In this document: positions 11,041 through 24,620 of the stretch, piece after piece
Layout: every line of letters begins with the position of its first letter
Position numbering within the stretch: position 1 is the first letter of the stretch
DNA from: Agriotes lineatus
Taxonomy: Eukaryota; Arthropoda; Insecta; Coleoptera; Elateridae
Length of the DNA: 64,000 nt
Direction of reading: 5' to 3'
NCBI GenBank assembly: GCA_940337035.1
Contig: OW679195.1
Coordinates: forward strand, 176,548,015 to 176,612,014
Made by a program: the position numbers and the translations under genes
Notes under the pieces: model-generated
The model's database searches: none
Seen by the model: the letters and a program-made list of their open reading frames with translations, nothing else
Told to the model about the DNA's origin: nothing

Positions 11041-12636
11041 TTTGTTCCCATGGTATATGTTTAAAATATGATTAGTCGTACTATTTTCGCCTATTTTCTG
11101 AGGCAAATAACGGTATGCACAAGAAGAAGATTTCAATTCTGAGCAGAAACAAAAGTATATTTACAGTTCTTTATATATCTCATCCACCAAAAACATATTC
11201 TAATACAACTAAATACACTAAGCAATCTACTCCTGAAAATCTTAAAATCAAAAGACGGCATTTGTATAAATTTGTAAACCTTTAAGGAACTTTTTGAAAG
11301 TAGACACCCGATATAATAGAGTTGATAGCTAAACAAGAAATTGCAGTTATTGCAGAACAAGTGTAGCAATTAAATATCAATAAACAGCTCTCTGAAAAGC
11401 GCTGTTGCATAAAAACAAGTGCATAACTTTTATTTGGCTCAAATGCGCCATATGAACTGCTTCCTCAATTATTCTGTCGCCGAGCTGGTTATATAATCGA
11501 AAGTAGCCGCAATTTCTTCGGCCGACGAAAGTGAAGACTGCACGGAAACGGAGAAGTAACGAATTGTTTTTGTAACTCAGGTGTGGCCTATGTAGGTTAC
11601 AGATGAATGCAATTTCGAGAGGATGCTCGCGAATAGCTGGCAGTCTGTTGTAGTGGAAGATCGCTTTCAGATAGCGGGATAGCTGTTATCTTAATCCGCC
11701 TTGAAATTCGGTTTTGAAACACGATCGGGGGCTACACGAAGCACGCTCAATCGAGTGGGCCGTGGAACGGGGGCAATTTTAAAAACAATGCAACTAAGTA
11801 TAGAAACTAAGCCCACGCGATTTTCTCTTGAAATTTCTAGTTGCAAAAATGTGCACATAAATCACTATTAATAAACATTTTATAGCTTGCCTGCGCGCAG
11901 CATTGTGCACGAACGCATTCGCTAATTAATCATCCAGACGTGTAAATAATTTTTAAAATATGGCCGTTAATTGTTAATTGCTTTGGAAACAAAATTTGCC
12001 AACACAGCTATACAGAAACAGATAATTTTGATAAACATTCAACATGTTTAGTTTTGTGTTACACACCTTCTCTGTATTAAATTCAAACGGTTGATACACT
12101 ATTTTATTCGTTCGAATTTATTTAGTCGGAATTACATCCCAAATAATGAATTCTGAAATTTTAAAGGGCCGCACTGAAAATATCTGGAATGCCATGCTTC
12201 TTTAATGCCGTCGAAAATAGAAAATCAATAGTAATTTCTCGTTTGATTTCTTATTTTTAGAATATCGGTTCTTGAGTAAGATCTTCTATACAACATATGC
12301 AGCTAGTTGGCGTTGGAAGTTAGCCGCTTCAATAAATATAAAGTTGAAAGCCTTTCCTCGCCATATTCTGTTACGATCCTAAATGATCACTTACTACGAA
12401 ACAGAATGAAGACTTCGGAATGGCTTTGGTGATGAATATCTATCTCAGGGCAACATTTACAAATGGCAAGACGAATTCAAAAGGGAATATTCTTAGGCGA
12501 TTGATGAATTTTGTAAAGGTTGACCATGCACCGCTGGAGTAAGGAAAACATTGCTGCTCTTCGTTCCATAATTGACAAAGACAATCGAACAACGTATCGT
12601 TTTATCTAGATTCTCTGTATATTAGTTAGATAAAAG
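11041..12636. other. No gene seen; GC-richer island about 11400-11960
   Basis: Bases 11400-11960 are less AT-rich and carry several GC-rich blocks and TAATTAA-type sites. They could be unique or conserved non-coding DNA. The flanks are AT-rich. No open frame over 80 codons resembles a known protein. Confidence 0.4.
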
Positions 12637-12796
12637 TAGGGTGCCTTGATGTCAATTTGACGTATTTGTCCATTACCAGGGTACAGACAGGTTGTTGTCC
12701 CCTCTCACTCTAAATTATTTTAGAGTGAGAGGGTACAACGATCTCTACGTACCCTGTTATAAGAGAAATACGTCCAATTGACACCAAGGCGCCCTA
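12637..12796. mobile_element. Small palindromic MITE
   Basis: The two arms of about 75 bp are complementary almost throughout. The left starts TAGGGTGCCTTGATGTCAA and the right ends with the near complement, and both arms end at the centre with CCTCTCACTCTAAA and its complement. The TA at each end may be the target duplication, which would make it Tc1/mariner-type. There is no coding capacity. Confidence 0.75.
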
Positions 12797-12835
12797 GATA
12801 AGAGTAGACACAACACCACAAATCACTGAACTTTT

Positions 12836-13140
12836 ATAAGCATCCTGACTACTGATCTAAGGGTCGCGAGTTAGATTCCAGGTCCCGGTAAGGTTTTCAA
12901 AAAAAATGCAGAGGAAAGCCTCTACAGAATGCGATCGATCATTTGGAAGTGATGTAATGCTGTGGGTTCCATGTTACTACGATGTGTGGCATGTAAAAGA
13001 TCTCTTGCTAGGGTTGGAACTCCTTAGACTCGGCAAAATTCTAAGTAGGAGTTTGACCATATGACCAAAGCAGTCGGTGTCTAAGGTACCTGGTACTCTG
13101 CATGCCTAGACCTTGTCCATTAACAAACAAACAAACAAAC
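12836..13140 (+). repeat. tRNA-related SINE with (CAAA)n tail
   Basis: Near the start, GTCGCGAGTTAGATTCC at about 12863-12879 resembles a polymerase III B box preceded by an anticodon-stem-like CTACTGATCTAAG. The unit ends at about 13140 in four to five CAAA repeats, a common SINE tail. The A box seems lost, so the 5-prime end is truncated. It differs in body sequence from the SINE at 10814 and 57290. I have only one copy, so family status is inferred. Confidence 0.55.
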
Positions 13141-16100
13141 TTTTATATATACCTTACGCCCATGTTAGAATTTGTAGACGATTACAGCGCCTCTGGTGTT
13201 TGGAAACGCAATTAAACCAACGAGTAGCAATTTTGAAATTTACAAAGAACGCATAAAGCACCAGCCTCAACACCGCAAGGTAAAATGCTTGTGATATGAA
13301 ATAATTTCTACAAATCATTTAAAAATATGAATATCGAGAATTTTATTAATGTATATGGTTATACTCGTATATTCGTTTGAAGTCACAGGTTAAAAGTTAA
13401 ATGTTACAAGTTAAATAATGCTATCATGTAATAGTCGTCTTGCGTTCGATTTCTGGGGCTGATGAATATAGTAAAACGGTAGAGCATTTCCTTCATGAAT
13501 ACAGCGTGGAGTCTGCATTATAATTGGTAGATCCAAGCTGCTGATTAAATGATGAAGATTCTCCATAAATACCTTGTAACAGTGAAGCTTAGCCTTCAGG
13601 CAATAAATTCAAAAACAATTAGAAACAAGTAGGTAATAGTAACTAACGTTTTAGACTAGCGATGACGTTTAGCAGACTTCAGCAGGAGTTTCGTCAAAAG
13701 TGACAGCATTTAAATCGCGCAGGCGTAGGAAAAAAATCGCTGCTGCTGACATCTGTGGATTGGGAGCGAAATCTTCAGCATAGACATGAACCATAACAGA
13801 GCCTTCCTATTTAGCTGAAGCATCTATAAAAAATGAGTGATTTGTGGACAGCATGTCGATATTGCAAACATTTTTTATCCAAATTCTTGTCATCAGTCAT
13901 GGCAATGTTTTGAAATGAGGTCAAATTTTGAAATAGCAAGCATGCAATCCCGTTCAAAGTCGTCAAACATGTCAATCTTTATTTTCGACAAATTTATGAC
14001 AGCTCAAAATTTCAAAATTAAATTGTAAATTTTGAAGAGGTCGATTTCAAGTTCGAACAGTAGGAAATGGTAAGCCTTAGGAAGGTGGTTACTGTTTCAT
14101 TTGAACATTTTTTTAATTGTGCCGTTTAGGGCTTGAACGTGATCTGGGTTATAAATGTTTTGCAAATTTGGATTTAAACCTTTTGTTTTCAAACTTTTGC
14201 AAATAAAATTGGCTACTGAATGACTTCTTTGATTTTAAAATACAAGCTGCTGTTCCAATTTCTTAATTATCTTTTCTTAATTCTTTGCATCCAGAAAAGC
14301 TGTGTGATTATTTATCCTTGATCAAACTTCTGGATATTAGATAGTTTGTTTATTACTATATTTTCAGTACCGCAGATGCTCCCTAGAAGTTTACCATTAT
14401 CATGACTAACAGTTGTAATATTCTTCTCCAAGGTATTTTTAAAGGGTAACGTTTGTTAAAAATGGTGGTTGTCGCACTTAATTTAAATTTAATGCCTTTT
14501 GTAAACTTCACATAGTCTTCCACTGCTTAAAATTTTACAATTTATATGCCTTAGCCGAATTGATCATTGATGAGCATTTTTAGAGATAGATTTAAAGCTA
14601 TATCCATAATCTGAGTGAAATTTTACATCTTGTTGCACTACAACCTATCTTTGCGACTTCAATAACTGATCCAACATTAATCCACTGTTTATGGGAAAAA
14701 TTGATTCAACCAATCAAAATGGATGACGCTATTATTCCTACTCTTATCCAACTAATATATAGGTTGGGCATTATAATGAGTAAAATTTAAAAAAATACAT
14801 AATCATACACGAAAGTGAATTGGTGTGAGAAACTTCTATAAAAGAGTGGCCAAAAAACTTCAAATGCAATCTAGAGTATCGTAACAGGAAATTAAACATG
14901 TATATATACTTTTAACCCTGGAAGAATCGCCAAATGGCCCAATAAGTTTTTGAAGCTTATGCTAAACCCATAAAAGTAGGACAAATGAGAGGCATTGTTA
15001 AGACAATGGTGAAACTTTTTTTTATAAAACCGGTAATGTAACAACACTTACTCTAGAAGATCAGCGTACATGGTATGTAGAGTGGTAGATATCTGTTTGT
15101 CTGCCAGAAGTATTTTCAAAACTTACATATGACAAAATAAACAACGATTTTTAAAGTCATCAGGAATGTCAACAAAACTATCCACCATAGAGTCCAAGCT
15201 TGGAATTTTTGAAACCATATGATATACAGTAGAAATTGGAAACAGTATTATTCATGCATGATATAGATAAAAGCCAGTTCGTCACGCTGTGCTGAATCGT
15301 CACCTATCGGATCGATTTTTACTTTTTTCTGCGCCATCTAACAGCAACGCCACAAACTTTACTACTACAAGGTGCTATCTCTAACTTCTTTTGGTCTTCA
15401 TACGTTTCAATAAGTAATTTAATGTCACCAAATAGTACAATTCTTGAACGACTATTTATTAATTTTAATACAGCAACTGATCCAAATAATCAATAAATAC
15501 TGAAGAATTTGTCAAGGATGAGTGATGAGCTTGGAAGAAGGGCTTAAAGTGGTAGAATACGAAAGGCTACCGGTGATAGAAGAAAAATTGAAGGAAGTCA
15601 AAAACCCCTTGAGGTTGAAACAGTTGAGATGTGTAGTCTCTTTCCCTCGTGTCTTATGACGAGCGCGTAAGCTAATTTTTTAATAATATATTCGATAATT
15701 TTGAAACTTGGATTGGAAATTGAAGTTAAATAATTGACACCTTAGCACGTACGTAAACATATATATGGTTTTATAAAAAAATATATTTACGTTAATCCAA
15801 TGTTCATGCTAAAACTTAGTAATCAGTGCTGCGTTGCGTTTGAGGATATAACAGAAGCTAGAAGTGAATGAGTAAATAGAAAGCAGATTTTGTTTGGCAT
15901 AGCGCTTACGTGACTCTGAGTACATTTGTCAAGTATTAGCATACATATAATTAACATGAAATTTTATTTGTTAGAGACGCTATAAAGAAATGTCGGTAAC
16001 AAAGATTTTCAGAGTAAAATTTTTTCGTATAATTTGAACCTTCGGAACAATGTATGAGAACCCTTTCTTGGCGCATAAAAATGTAAAATGAATGCAGTCC

Positions 16101-17904
16101 AGCACATTTCATGCTGAATAATAGCAAGTTAATTATTAGTTTAGATAATTATCACATTTTTATTTAGTTGCTGTAATACATAGATTAAAAATATAGAAAA
16201 GAACTTATCTGAAAATATTTATGGGGAACTGTAATAATATCTGAAAGTTCTTGGAATATAGAAATTTTCCATAAAATTAAAGCGATTATAATAAAACTAC
16301 ACAAGAAGATCAACAAACGTTTGTACCTAGATTTTCCTTATGGAAATACATGTGGGAATAAAGTACAACTTCAGATGCGATGATCGTAAAATGAACATTG
16401 AAATAAAAAATACGTTGACAATTCAATGGTTCGGAAAGTTTTTATTTAAACGATCTGTTTTAAATAATATTATATATTATAGCAATAATGAAACAACCCG
16501 TCAATTTATAAACCTACCTGAAACCAAGTTTAAAAGTACTTTTATTAAGTCAGTTTATTTTCTCTCGGCTGCTATATGTTACATAACACAATCGTCCAGC
16601 TGTATTATTTTTTCTAAAGCTGAGAGTGCTGGTGAAGACGCTGTGGAAGACCAGTTGACGTACTATCTGGTGGGTCTGAACTGAACAGCCCCCATTTTCC
16701 ATTTATTTCATGATGCAGTACGTAATTCGCTTGTTTTTCTTTGGAAAGAAATGTTTATATTATTATTACTATTATTTTTATTAACTTCGAGTAGTTACTC
16801 AACTTCGTTTATATAAAAAAAATAACTTCTCTGAAAGTATTTTCACTGTAGAAATATCGGAATTGTCTTTCTCGCCTTAATTATACTCTTTTATTTTTTT
16901 TCAGGTATAGAACGCTTGCTTATTCCAAGAAAATTTCTACAAAACAGTTTTAACGAAGTACCATCGTAAGAGCCAAAGTTCAGGTTTGATATGAAAGTTT
17001 AATTTTTTGTACAATTTCTAGTTATTTTTGACATCGTTTTAGAATAAAATTTTGCTAAATTGTCATTTAAGTCTCGAAAATAAAGATATTGCAGTGAAAG
17101 CAATTTAATTTTATTAAAAATTCACAATTATTTATTTAGCCGATTTTGTTAGAGCTATAACAAAATAAAGGCTTTATTGGAATGCACTGGACGAACATTG
17201 TTTAGAAATGATCCTATTGTATTGATACATTCGATTTACGTTGTCTATACTATTAGCTTCACTAATAATTTCGATCAAGGAATAAAGGGCTTTGGCTTCT
17301 ATGCAGAGCTCGAAGTTGTAATTAATCCTCCATTGGCAACCTTCTCATTTTTGATGGGAGAAAAGGATTAAATAAAAATAATTTCCTTATATTTTATGAT
17401 GCTAATCTCAAATAAAATTTTTAGTTGTCCTCTTGAGGTAGCCCTGATAGCAAATTTGAAAAATAGAAGAAAAGTGTAACACACTAGATTATTGAGTAAA
17501 AATAACTGTGTTGAAAAATCTCATCAACGTGATTTAGAAATAACTGTTCTTGTTTTTTGCAACCACAGATGTTGGAGAACAAACGTGCCACAGTGAAAAT
17601 GAACTGTTATAAATATCATACGGTATTAGCGTTGTTTATTGTTTTAACACATTTAGAAAAAATGGAAAAAGATCATAACAGCATATGTTTTGGTAAAAAA
17701 TAATAAGAAAAAAATGTTTTTAACACGTAACTGTTTTACTAATCACCAATATTTGCTTTATTTGCTTTTTATATTAAAGTCTCAGTACTCTGGCAACTGT
17801 AATGAAAACAAGTATATCCCAACCATCTAGATATTCCCCAATGTTATTTTGTAAACATATTGCATTCTCCATGCCATGAATATGAAATTTCTAACAGTGT
17901 GCAG
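13141..17904. other. No gene seen; long AT-rich stretch
   Basis: Nearly 4.8 kb without a recognisable gene or repeat. There are short simple-sequence runs such as TATTATTATT near 16755. The 114-codon open frame at 16340-16684 has no recognisable domain and AT-driven composition, so I regard it as chance. Confidence 0.45.
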
Positions 17905-18140
17905 AATAAACTGCTGGACAAAATTATCGCATCACAAAAAAATATCCTGAAAACTAAATTTTTCATATTATTATAAGTGTTAGAGCTTCGCAATAGTAAA
18001 AAGGACTATTATGAAGGGACATTTATTGCGGTCAACTACACTTTGTAATAATAAATCGAAACAACTGCATCTGTTCTGCAAAGACTAGACACCTTTAAGA
18101 ATTTTTTTTGTGATGCGATAATTTTGTCCATCAGTTTATT
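17905..18140. mobile_element. Tc1/mariner-like MITE with about 38-bp TIRs
   Basis: The left end AATAAACTGCTGGACAAAAT continues into TTATCGCATCACAAAAAAA. The right end is its complement with one or two mismatches. The interior, about 160 bp, is unrelated on the two sides. Length and perfect short TIRs fit a MITE. The exact ends and target duplication are unclear because the AATAAA at both sides may be part of the TIR. Confidence 0.75.
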
Positions 18141-19557
18141 TAGCTAAATTACGTTACCCATGCCAAAACAAGGCTTGATATTTTATAAGTTGTTAAAAGT
18201 ATTTCAGTTCTAGAAAATGGCTAAAGTAATGATTTTTACAATGTGTATACATATATTTCTAAAAAAAAAAATTACTTGGAACACACAGAGTTATATTACA
18301 TAATAGTGAATGATATGCAGTGATATTTAATTGTAACAAGGATCTGCGCTTTAACCAATTTATAGTAATAATGGTAATAATAATGTTGGTTTTTATTGGA
18401 ACAGAAAATAAAATCAAATATGAAGAGGTACACAACAAAAAATGTTTAAGTTTAGACTGTTACAAATAAGTCTTTGAGTATGGCAAAAAGTAAAAAGAAG
18501 AATTGTAAATATTACAATAAATCGAAGTTCAGAAGATTTATTTCTGAAGATATAATAAACCTCTGCTGGTCTACATAACCCCTTATACCTATTTATTGAT
18601 TATAATTAATTAATTAATTGATTGATTGATATTTTTCATATTGAATTTCTTAATAATTTCTAATTATATCTTCCAGAAATCTGTGTGCATTAGTTCTTCT
18701 TTCCTTGTTGCACTATTGATAATTATTTTGTATTATTACTTACTGTTTTCTTTCTGTATAAGTAGTTTTATTTATTGATGTAGTTTATTGAATTTGTTAC
18801 AGGTAGTTTTAAAAATAATAAGCAGAAGCTTGAAACACTCATGCTATATACGCACGCAAGCTTCTTCATAGCTTAAGCTAAGAGTAATGTATTTATTTAT
18901 TTTTAATTCTAATTCTTTTTCTTTTTTACCTATCAGTTAATTTTCTGTAGGTGTATATATTGGAATTCGTTTAACTAAATCATTTATTATTATTATTATT
19001 ATTTACGTAATATTTTGCAGTTACCAGTGCAGAGTATACGGCCTGAATCGTTTTGAAGGTCCAACAATATCTGGTGGAGTTGTTTTTAAAAGTTATTTAT
19101 TGTTAGAGATTTAAGAAAATGTGGTAGAGGATTATATTTATTGCCTACATTATAAGCGAAACATATTTCAACTAAAGCAATTCGATTAAATGGAATATTT
19201 ATGAAATCTTTTATAATGTATATTTACATTGCGTAAATGAGATCTGAAACTAATTTTATTATATAAATAAGAAAGTGACTTGTTAATAATTATTTTATGA
19301 TATAAACAACCATTTAATTTCTTGCAATTTGTTCGATGTGTGTTCATGTTTTCGTATCCAAAATATTAATCTCAAACAAGAATTCTGCATAATTGGAGGT
19401 CTCCTGTACTATCCAAGCAAAGCCCGTACATAAAATCACAATAATTAAACTGCGACAATATCATAGATTCGCATAATATAGTTTTTACCATTGGGTTTAA
19501 AAAATCTGGCTGAAAAAATAATTTTTAAGCTAAGATATGCTTTTTGAAGGGTACTAG
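18141..19557. other. No gene seen; AT-rich with simple repeats
   Basis: Contains (TTAA/TTGA) runs near 18605-18630 and a TTATTATTATTATTATT run near 18986. No protein-like frame or TIR structure was seen. Confidence 0.5.
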
Positions 19558-19702
19558 AATAGTATATGTCGCAACAAGTTTAGAAAAGTGATGTTTTTAG
19601 TAATGAAGCATGGCTGGTTTGAGTACGAGCGTTAGCGAGTACTTAAACGGCCATACTAGTTCAGTAAAACCACTTTTCTAACGTGTTGCGTATACTATTT
19701 TA
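19558..19702. repeat. Hairpin element with GC-rich tip
   Basis: The outer arms (about 19558-19598 and 19662-19702) pair through ATAGTATATGTCGCAACA and TAGAAAAGTG blocks with few mismatches. The tip GAGTACGAGCGTTAGCGAGTAC (about 19621-19642) is a second inverted repeat. Same architecture as 5353-5499, 24771-24873, 25748-25878 and 26300-26440, but unrelated in sequence. Confidence 0.75.
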
Positions 19703-19806
19703 TCGCATTTTATAAGAATTGTGAAATATGAAATTTTTACATAAAGGTGACACTATGTTAAAACATAACCAAGCTGATCAGAACTCGTGTGTATGTACTA
19801 AATCAC

Positions 19807-20034
19807 AATACGCAGCTCCAGTTGATGTTATGCGTTTGGCAGTACTGAAGTGTATTGTTGGTGACACTGTAAGTGTATATAAATTTCGAAGTTATCAGGT
19901 TAGGTTTTGCGTCAATCTGTGTTACAACTGACGCAAAACCTAATCTGCTAACCTCGAATTTGACATAGAATTACAATTCCACCAACAACACATTTCAGTA
20001 CTGCCCAACGTAAAACTAATTGCGGTTGCTATGC
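19807..20034. mobile_element. Palindromic MITE related to 1382-1746
   Basis: The left arm contains GGCAGTACTGAAGTGTATTG and the right arm its near complement. The arms meet around 19915 at AGGTTTTGCGTCA and its complement. The CAGTACTGAA and AATTCGAGGTTAG blocks also occur in the element at 1382-1746, so both belong to one family. No obvious target duplication remains. Confidence 0.7.
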
Positions 20035-20200
20035 AGAAAAGTGTTGCTAATGCTTAAAAGTACCACATTTCTAAACGATTTTGAATGTAGAAATGTAGTA
20101 CATTACCAAATGAAACGCGATAAATTATATTGTAATTGCTTGTCGTCATCATACATATTATGATATGCACAGCTTCTAGAGAGAGAGAGATGTTTTTAGA

Positions 20201-20700
20201 TTAAAAGAATAGTATATTACATACAGATCCCTGGGGGACTCCAAGTGTGACTGGCAACACATTTGATTTGTAATTATTTAGAATAACAGCCTGAGTTCGA
20301 TTTGTAAGATAGCTCTGAATAAAATATAATGCTGAAATACTAAACCCAACGTGATGCAATATTGAAATCAAAATATTATGCTTGATTGTATCGAATGCTT
20401 TCGAATAATCGAACATTACAATAATTGATAATTCATTGTTTTCAATGGCAGGTCATATATCATCAGTTATATTAAGTAGTAAAGTTACACAACTATATCC
20501 GAGCCTAAAACCTAACTGTGTTTCTGGCAGAAGGGACTGATGTGGAACATGCTGACGTATTTGTTTAGCCATTATTTTTCAAGCATTCTAGGTAAACAAG
20601 GTACTATACTTATAAGTCGTAAATCTTTATAATCACGAGGTTGTTTAATTTTTGCCGATGGAACAACTTGAGCTGTTTTCCATGCTTTCCAATGCCGAAA
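20201..20700 (-). pseudogene. Non-LTR reverse transcriptase fragment
   Basis: On the minus strand from about 20690, a stretch reading KQPRDYKDLRLISIVP followed by CLPRMLEK matches the LINE RT block usually read (L)RPIS..P...K..E. After a stop, a clean 71-codon frame (20201-20416) reads DYSKAFDTIKHNIL and GVPQGSV, the RT palm motifs A and B region. The catalytic YADD motif is missing because the fragment ends at 20201. It lies next to a hAT fragment of the same orientation. The clade could be CR1 or Jockey. Confidence 0.8.
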
Positions 20701-20712
20701 GGGGGGGGGGGG
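20701..20712. repeat. Poly-G tract
   Basis: A run of about 12-13 G residues at the boundary between the RT fragment and the hAT fragment. A second G run lies at about 22267-22276. Subterminal G runs occur in some hAT elements, but I cannot define TIRs here. Confidence 0.6.
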
Positions 20713-20865
20713 TCCCTGGGGGCGATGTATTCATAAAACTCCCCTCCTCCTCAAATGGGTTATCGTGTACCCATTCTGGAGAGAGAAACTTTTGTCAAGT
20801 AGAAGTTGGACGTTAATGAGATACAATAAGAATAAAGTAGAATGGCGTATAATACTAGTGACACA

Positions 20866-21408
20866 TTACAAAATAAAATTGAGTCTTCTAGTTATTTTTG
20901 TTGCGAATAAATCTATCACCTCTTCAGTGTTAATATCGATTTCTCGATGGATTGACATTAACGTCAACCCAGTCAACCTTTCCTGGCCGGTCGAATTTCT
21001 CAAATAAGTTTTGGGGCGTTTCAATGTAGAAAATGTTCTCTCGAGGGTATATGTTGTAACTGGCAGCGTAGACAAAATTTTCAGCAGCTTATGAATATTG
21101 GGAAATATATTCTGGTTACATTCTCCAAGTAAATAGTTTGGATAGCACAAGTCAGTCGATCTATTCAGCCATTTTGTCCTCCACTAGTCGAATTCAGCTT
21201 TTAGGAAGTCCCATTCTAGAAACTTTTTATAAAGCGCAAAATTGTCCTCTTGAAAGTTAGACTGATTTTGGCTACACACAGATGGAATCAAAATGTAAAG
21301 AGGCGATAATGTAGATTTATGATTTTCGAGTTGATTAATGAAATCGTCCAAGAATGTAATCATGATTGTTATTCTAAAGTGTGGTGGATGCAACTCACCC
21401 ATGGCCAC
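20866..21408 (-). pseudogene. hAT-family transposase C-terminal fragment
   Basis: On the minus strand, 21408-21184 reads a stretch with FRITIMITFLDDFINQL, typical of the region before the dimerisation domain of P52rIPK/ZMYM-like hAT transposases. After a stop at about 21183, the frame 21150-20866 contains LPVTTYTLERTFSTLKR, TYLRN and GQERLTGLTLMSIHREI, which is the hATC dimerisation domain. The N-terminal zinc finger and most of the DDE core are missing. It is a dead fragment. The downstream stretch to 20712 may be its 3-prime untranslated part. Confidence 0.85.
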
Positions 21409-24400
21409 AAGGCGGTAACGGGGTGCAAACAGGTTCGAGCCTTCCTTGACCCAGTGGCGGAGGCAGACAGTTAAATGTAAAAGAACATAAACTTACTGAC
21501 CTGTAAATCTCATCGATAATAATAATTGTACTGACCGGGGGTGGCCGCCTCCCCTGGCCTCTCTGTACTTCTGGCAGTGACGATACAATGCTTGGCCTTC
21601 AGCATCAACTCTTTGGCACCTCATGGCTGTCTTCACTGGTTGGGCCAGCTTTCGGTACTTTCACAGTAACGTTATTACCATAAATCTTGTAAGGCTACTG
21701 CCCACTGCGGAACTTCATGCTTCCGATTGCGGAACTTCATGCTTCCTCGGGATTCAACCCCCCACAAGCAAGAACCTCTGACGTTTATCATCTGCTGTAA
21801 TTGCCAAAAATCTACCAAACTTCATTCAACTAACTACAATAGTACGTACATTCTACTCTGCCTAATTTAATTCACTACCTAGGAATACGCCTAGCTGCGC
21901 TCGAAGCTACGCCTCGCATTATTGCAACTTCTCACAATATAATTAATTGTTTCGCATATAATCGCTTCTGCCACGAAATAACTACGCAAAACAGCCCACT
22001 TTCACTGATACGTCGCGTGTCTGCCACAACCCCAAACGTTCTGTGTTAGTTTTAATTTTATTTCCAACCCAGCCCCATTACGGTTTATTAGTTGAACGTG
22101 TTGGTCTCCGAAACAACGGACTGCCAGTGAAATCCTAATACATTCGTTAAGATTATATTACATTTCAGGACTCAAAATATTCCAGAAATGGCAAACGTAG
22201 TAATTAAAACTTAAAAATAATGCGCCCCAAAACCATCAAATATTTCATCCCTAACAAAAGTAAGTAAGGGGGGGGGGTGAATTTAGATTGCAATTTTCGA
22301 TGGTTTATAATACATTTTTGGAAGGATGTACTTTAAAATATGTTTCATCTTGTCAACATTAAATCCCGTTCATGGCATCTCACTGGATTCGCCGACGTCA
22401 GTTAGTATAACTTCAGTAAATTATCAAACTTAGTTCTAACGTTCGCAAACTCAGAATCGTAAATGCAGTGAACTTATACTTATTTAACATTAATATTACT
22501 ACGTTTTTTTAAAATGTACCTGAAAAAATGCAGGGTGTTTCATTTGTATGATAACAATTCTTTTCAAGATTATAAATAATTCGAAAAGATAAAAAATCAT
22601 TTCTCAAGTCAAAAACGATACCATCGATAAACACAATTTGGCACCTTGTATTCTACAAACGAAGAAAGTGCAGACATTTTAAGACTTAAACTCAAAGAAA
22701 GTGGGTTAAAATATTCAAATATACAAATGTATGCACAATAAAATCTGTCGTTTGGTAATATTTGTTTACTTCCTGAAATCAGAAGTCATCACTAATTTAT
22801 GTCGCAGCAGCCCAGCTTTTTTGCATGGAAACGAAAGTGGCGTGCGAAAATTACCATTTCAAATCGCTTTTTATGCTGGAAGACGTCCGAATGCATACTT
22901 ACGGCCATAAAACATCCGGAAACACATTAGCGGCCGTAATCCTATCACTTCGCCCTAATAAGGCAGCGGTGTCATCGGGTTATTAACGCATGGCTAACTA
23001 TGAAAAGAGAGAAAGCCGTAATTTTTGCACCGTTTTGCATACGCGCGGTCGCAGGCTCCTGGGCGCGATAACAATTGCGTAACGAGTTTTTCAATTCCAG
23101 TGCCGTTCGTTGACCGCGGCGATTTCTTCCATTAAGAAATGTGTCCGGGGAGCGCTATTAATAAGATTTACACCACATTCGCCGTAGTACTGTCTTTAAT
23201 TACACGCTTCGACTCTACGACAGATCCTCTGCCGAAGAATATTAAGAAACGAGTCGTATAATTATAAATTACGTGGCCTAGGCGTGAATTTTGTTCACGA
23301 ATTTTATGTAACCCCTGATTACATTACCGGCCGTGATTTATGGGTTATCTGATCCCGAAACTCGTGAGCCGGATTATTTATATCTCTATCGCCCTGTCTG
23401 AGCGTACTTAAAATTCAATTTTCGTGGATGAGGCAGCGTTGCCAGGTTAACAAACAAAAATCACCCGATCGAACATCCCGAACGTTTACTAACTTTATAA
23501 ATGTTATCGGTTTTTATTAATATCTGCTATTTCATGTATGAGAGTTCAGAAGCAGCGAGGGAGGTCGACATAAAAAAGTTTTAAAAAATAATATATTTTG
23601 TTGAATATAAGCCTTATAAAATTTAATGAGCAAATAATAAATTTAATGCCAACCAATTTAAAATAATTCGATTAATATTGCTGTCACCGAAATGATCCAT
23701 GACCTAAATATATTTTATTGTTCCAAACGTATTTACATAAAAATCTTCAGAAGTACACTTAAATAATTTGTCTTTTACTGCTTAGTTCATGCTCTACCTG
23801 TTTTTTCAGTGAACCTTTAGTACAAATAAATTACTACTAGCAACCCAGTGAGACAAATGTCGCATTTAAAAAAACAAAAAAACCGTTTTGTAAATAGAAC
23901 GCGTATTCACCACACGTACGTATATGACGTCATTGTTGGTAGCAAACTACCAGTCGCATTCGCCTTGATAGAATTTGCCTAGAATCTAACCTAAAAAGTT
24001 AGGAATAGGATAATTAAGATAATAATTAGTGTTAGAGACTGAAATTCGGTTCCTGACCTAACATGACCATTCCAAACATATAACTTTAACAACTTTTTTC
24101 TCTATCTCTTACGGTTTGGCTGCTGAAACAGCGTCCCAGACAGACACGTCTATTAGATAAAGGATTCCATCGTTTATGAGAAAATCTTGGTTTGGAGAGT
24201 CATCTCTAGTTATTTTACCTCCCTATTTTTCAACGTTCTACTCACAATGCTCTTTCATTCTTCCCTTCTTTTCCATTGTCACTGGTTCAACATTATCTTG
24301 TGCATCTTTGTAGTGTCGGCTCATCTCTATCACATTTCTCATAATCGGTCGTAACAGTAATTTTATGAATTCGGGTTTTGACGCCTTTCTGTATGTTTTT

Positions 24401-24620
24401 AATTCGTCAGATTTGTTGTTCCAGCATACTGCCACTCGATTGACCATTGTGATCTGTTCTTCCATTTATTTATCTAAGTTTCCTTAAGTGGATACTGTAA
24501 TGTCTAGGTATTTGCACGGCATGCTCTATTATTTCAAACTTTCGCCCTATTGGTTCGGTTGGAATAACCATGCTTTTATTTATTTTTCTTGTTTAATTAT
24601 CATATTGACCTGATGCAAAA
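21409..24620. other. No gene recognised; GC-richer island about 22790-23450
   Basis: 21420-21780 holds a near-duplicated TGCGGAACTTCATGCTTCC (about 21708 and 21729). 22531-22650 may be one arm of a CAGGGTG-type element. 22790-23450 is the most GC-rich non-repeat stretch of the window, with CpG-containing blocks and several TAATTA-type sites. It has no long frame and could be a conserved regulatory region. 23450-24620 is AT-rich, and a 75-codon minus-strand frame at 24238-24465 is unrecognised. Confidence 0.45.

Noticed and set aside
16340..16684. 114-codon plus-strand frame
   Set aside because: AT-driven composition, no recognisable domain, no repeat or splice context; likely chance.
22531..22650. 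Complete CAGGGTG-type element
   Set aside because: The left end GCAGGGTGTTTC is convincing, but the right end (GGCACCTTGTA) matches poorly and there is no TA pair; at most one arm.
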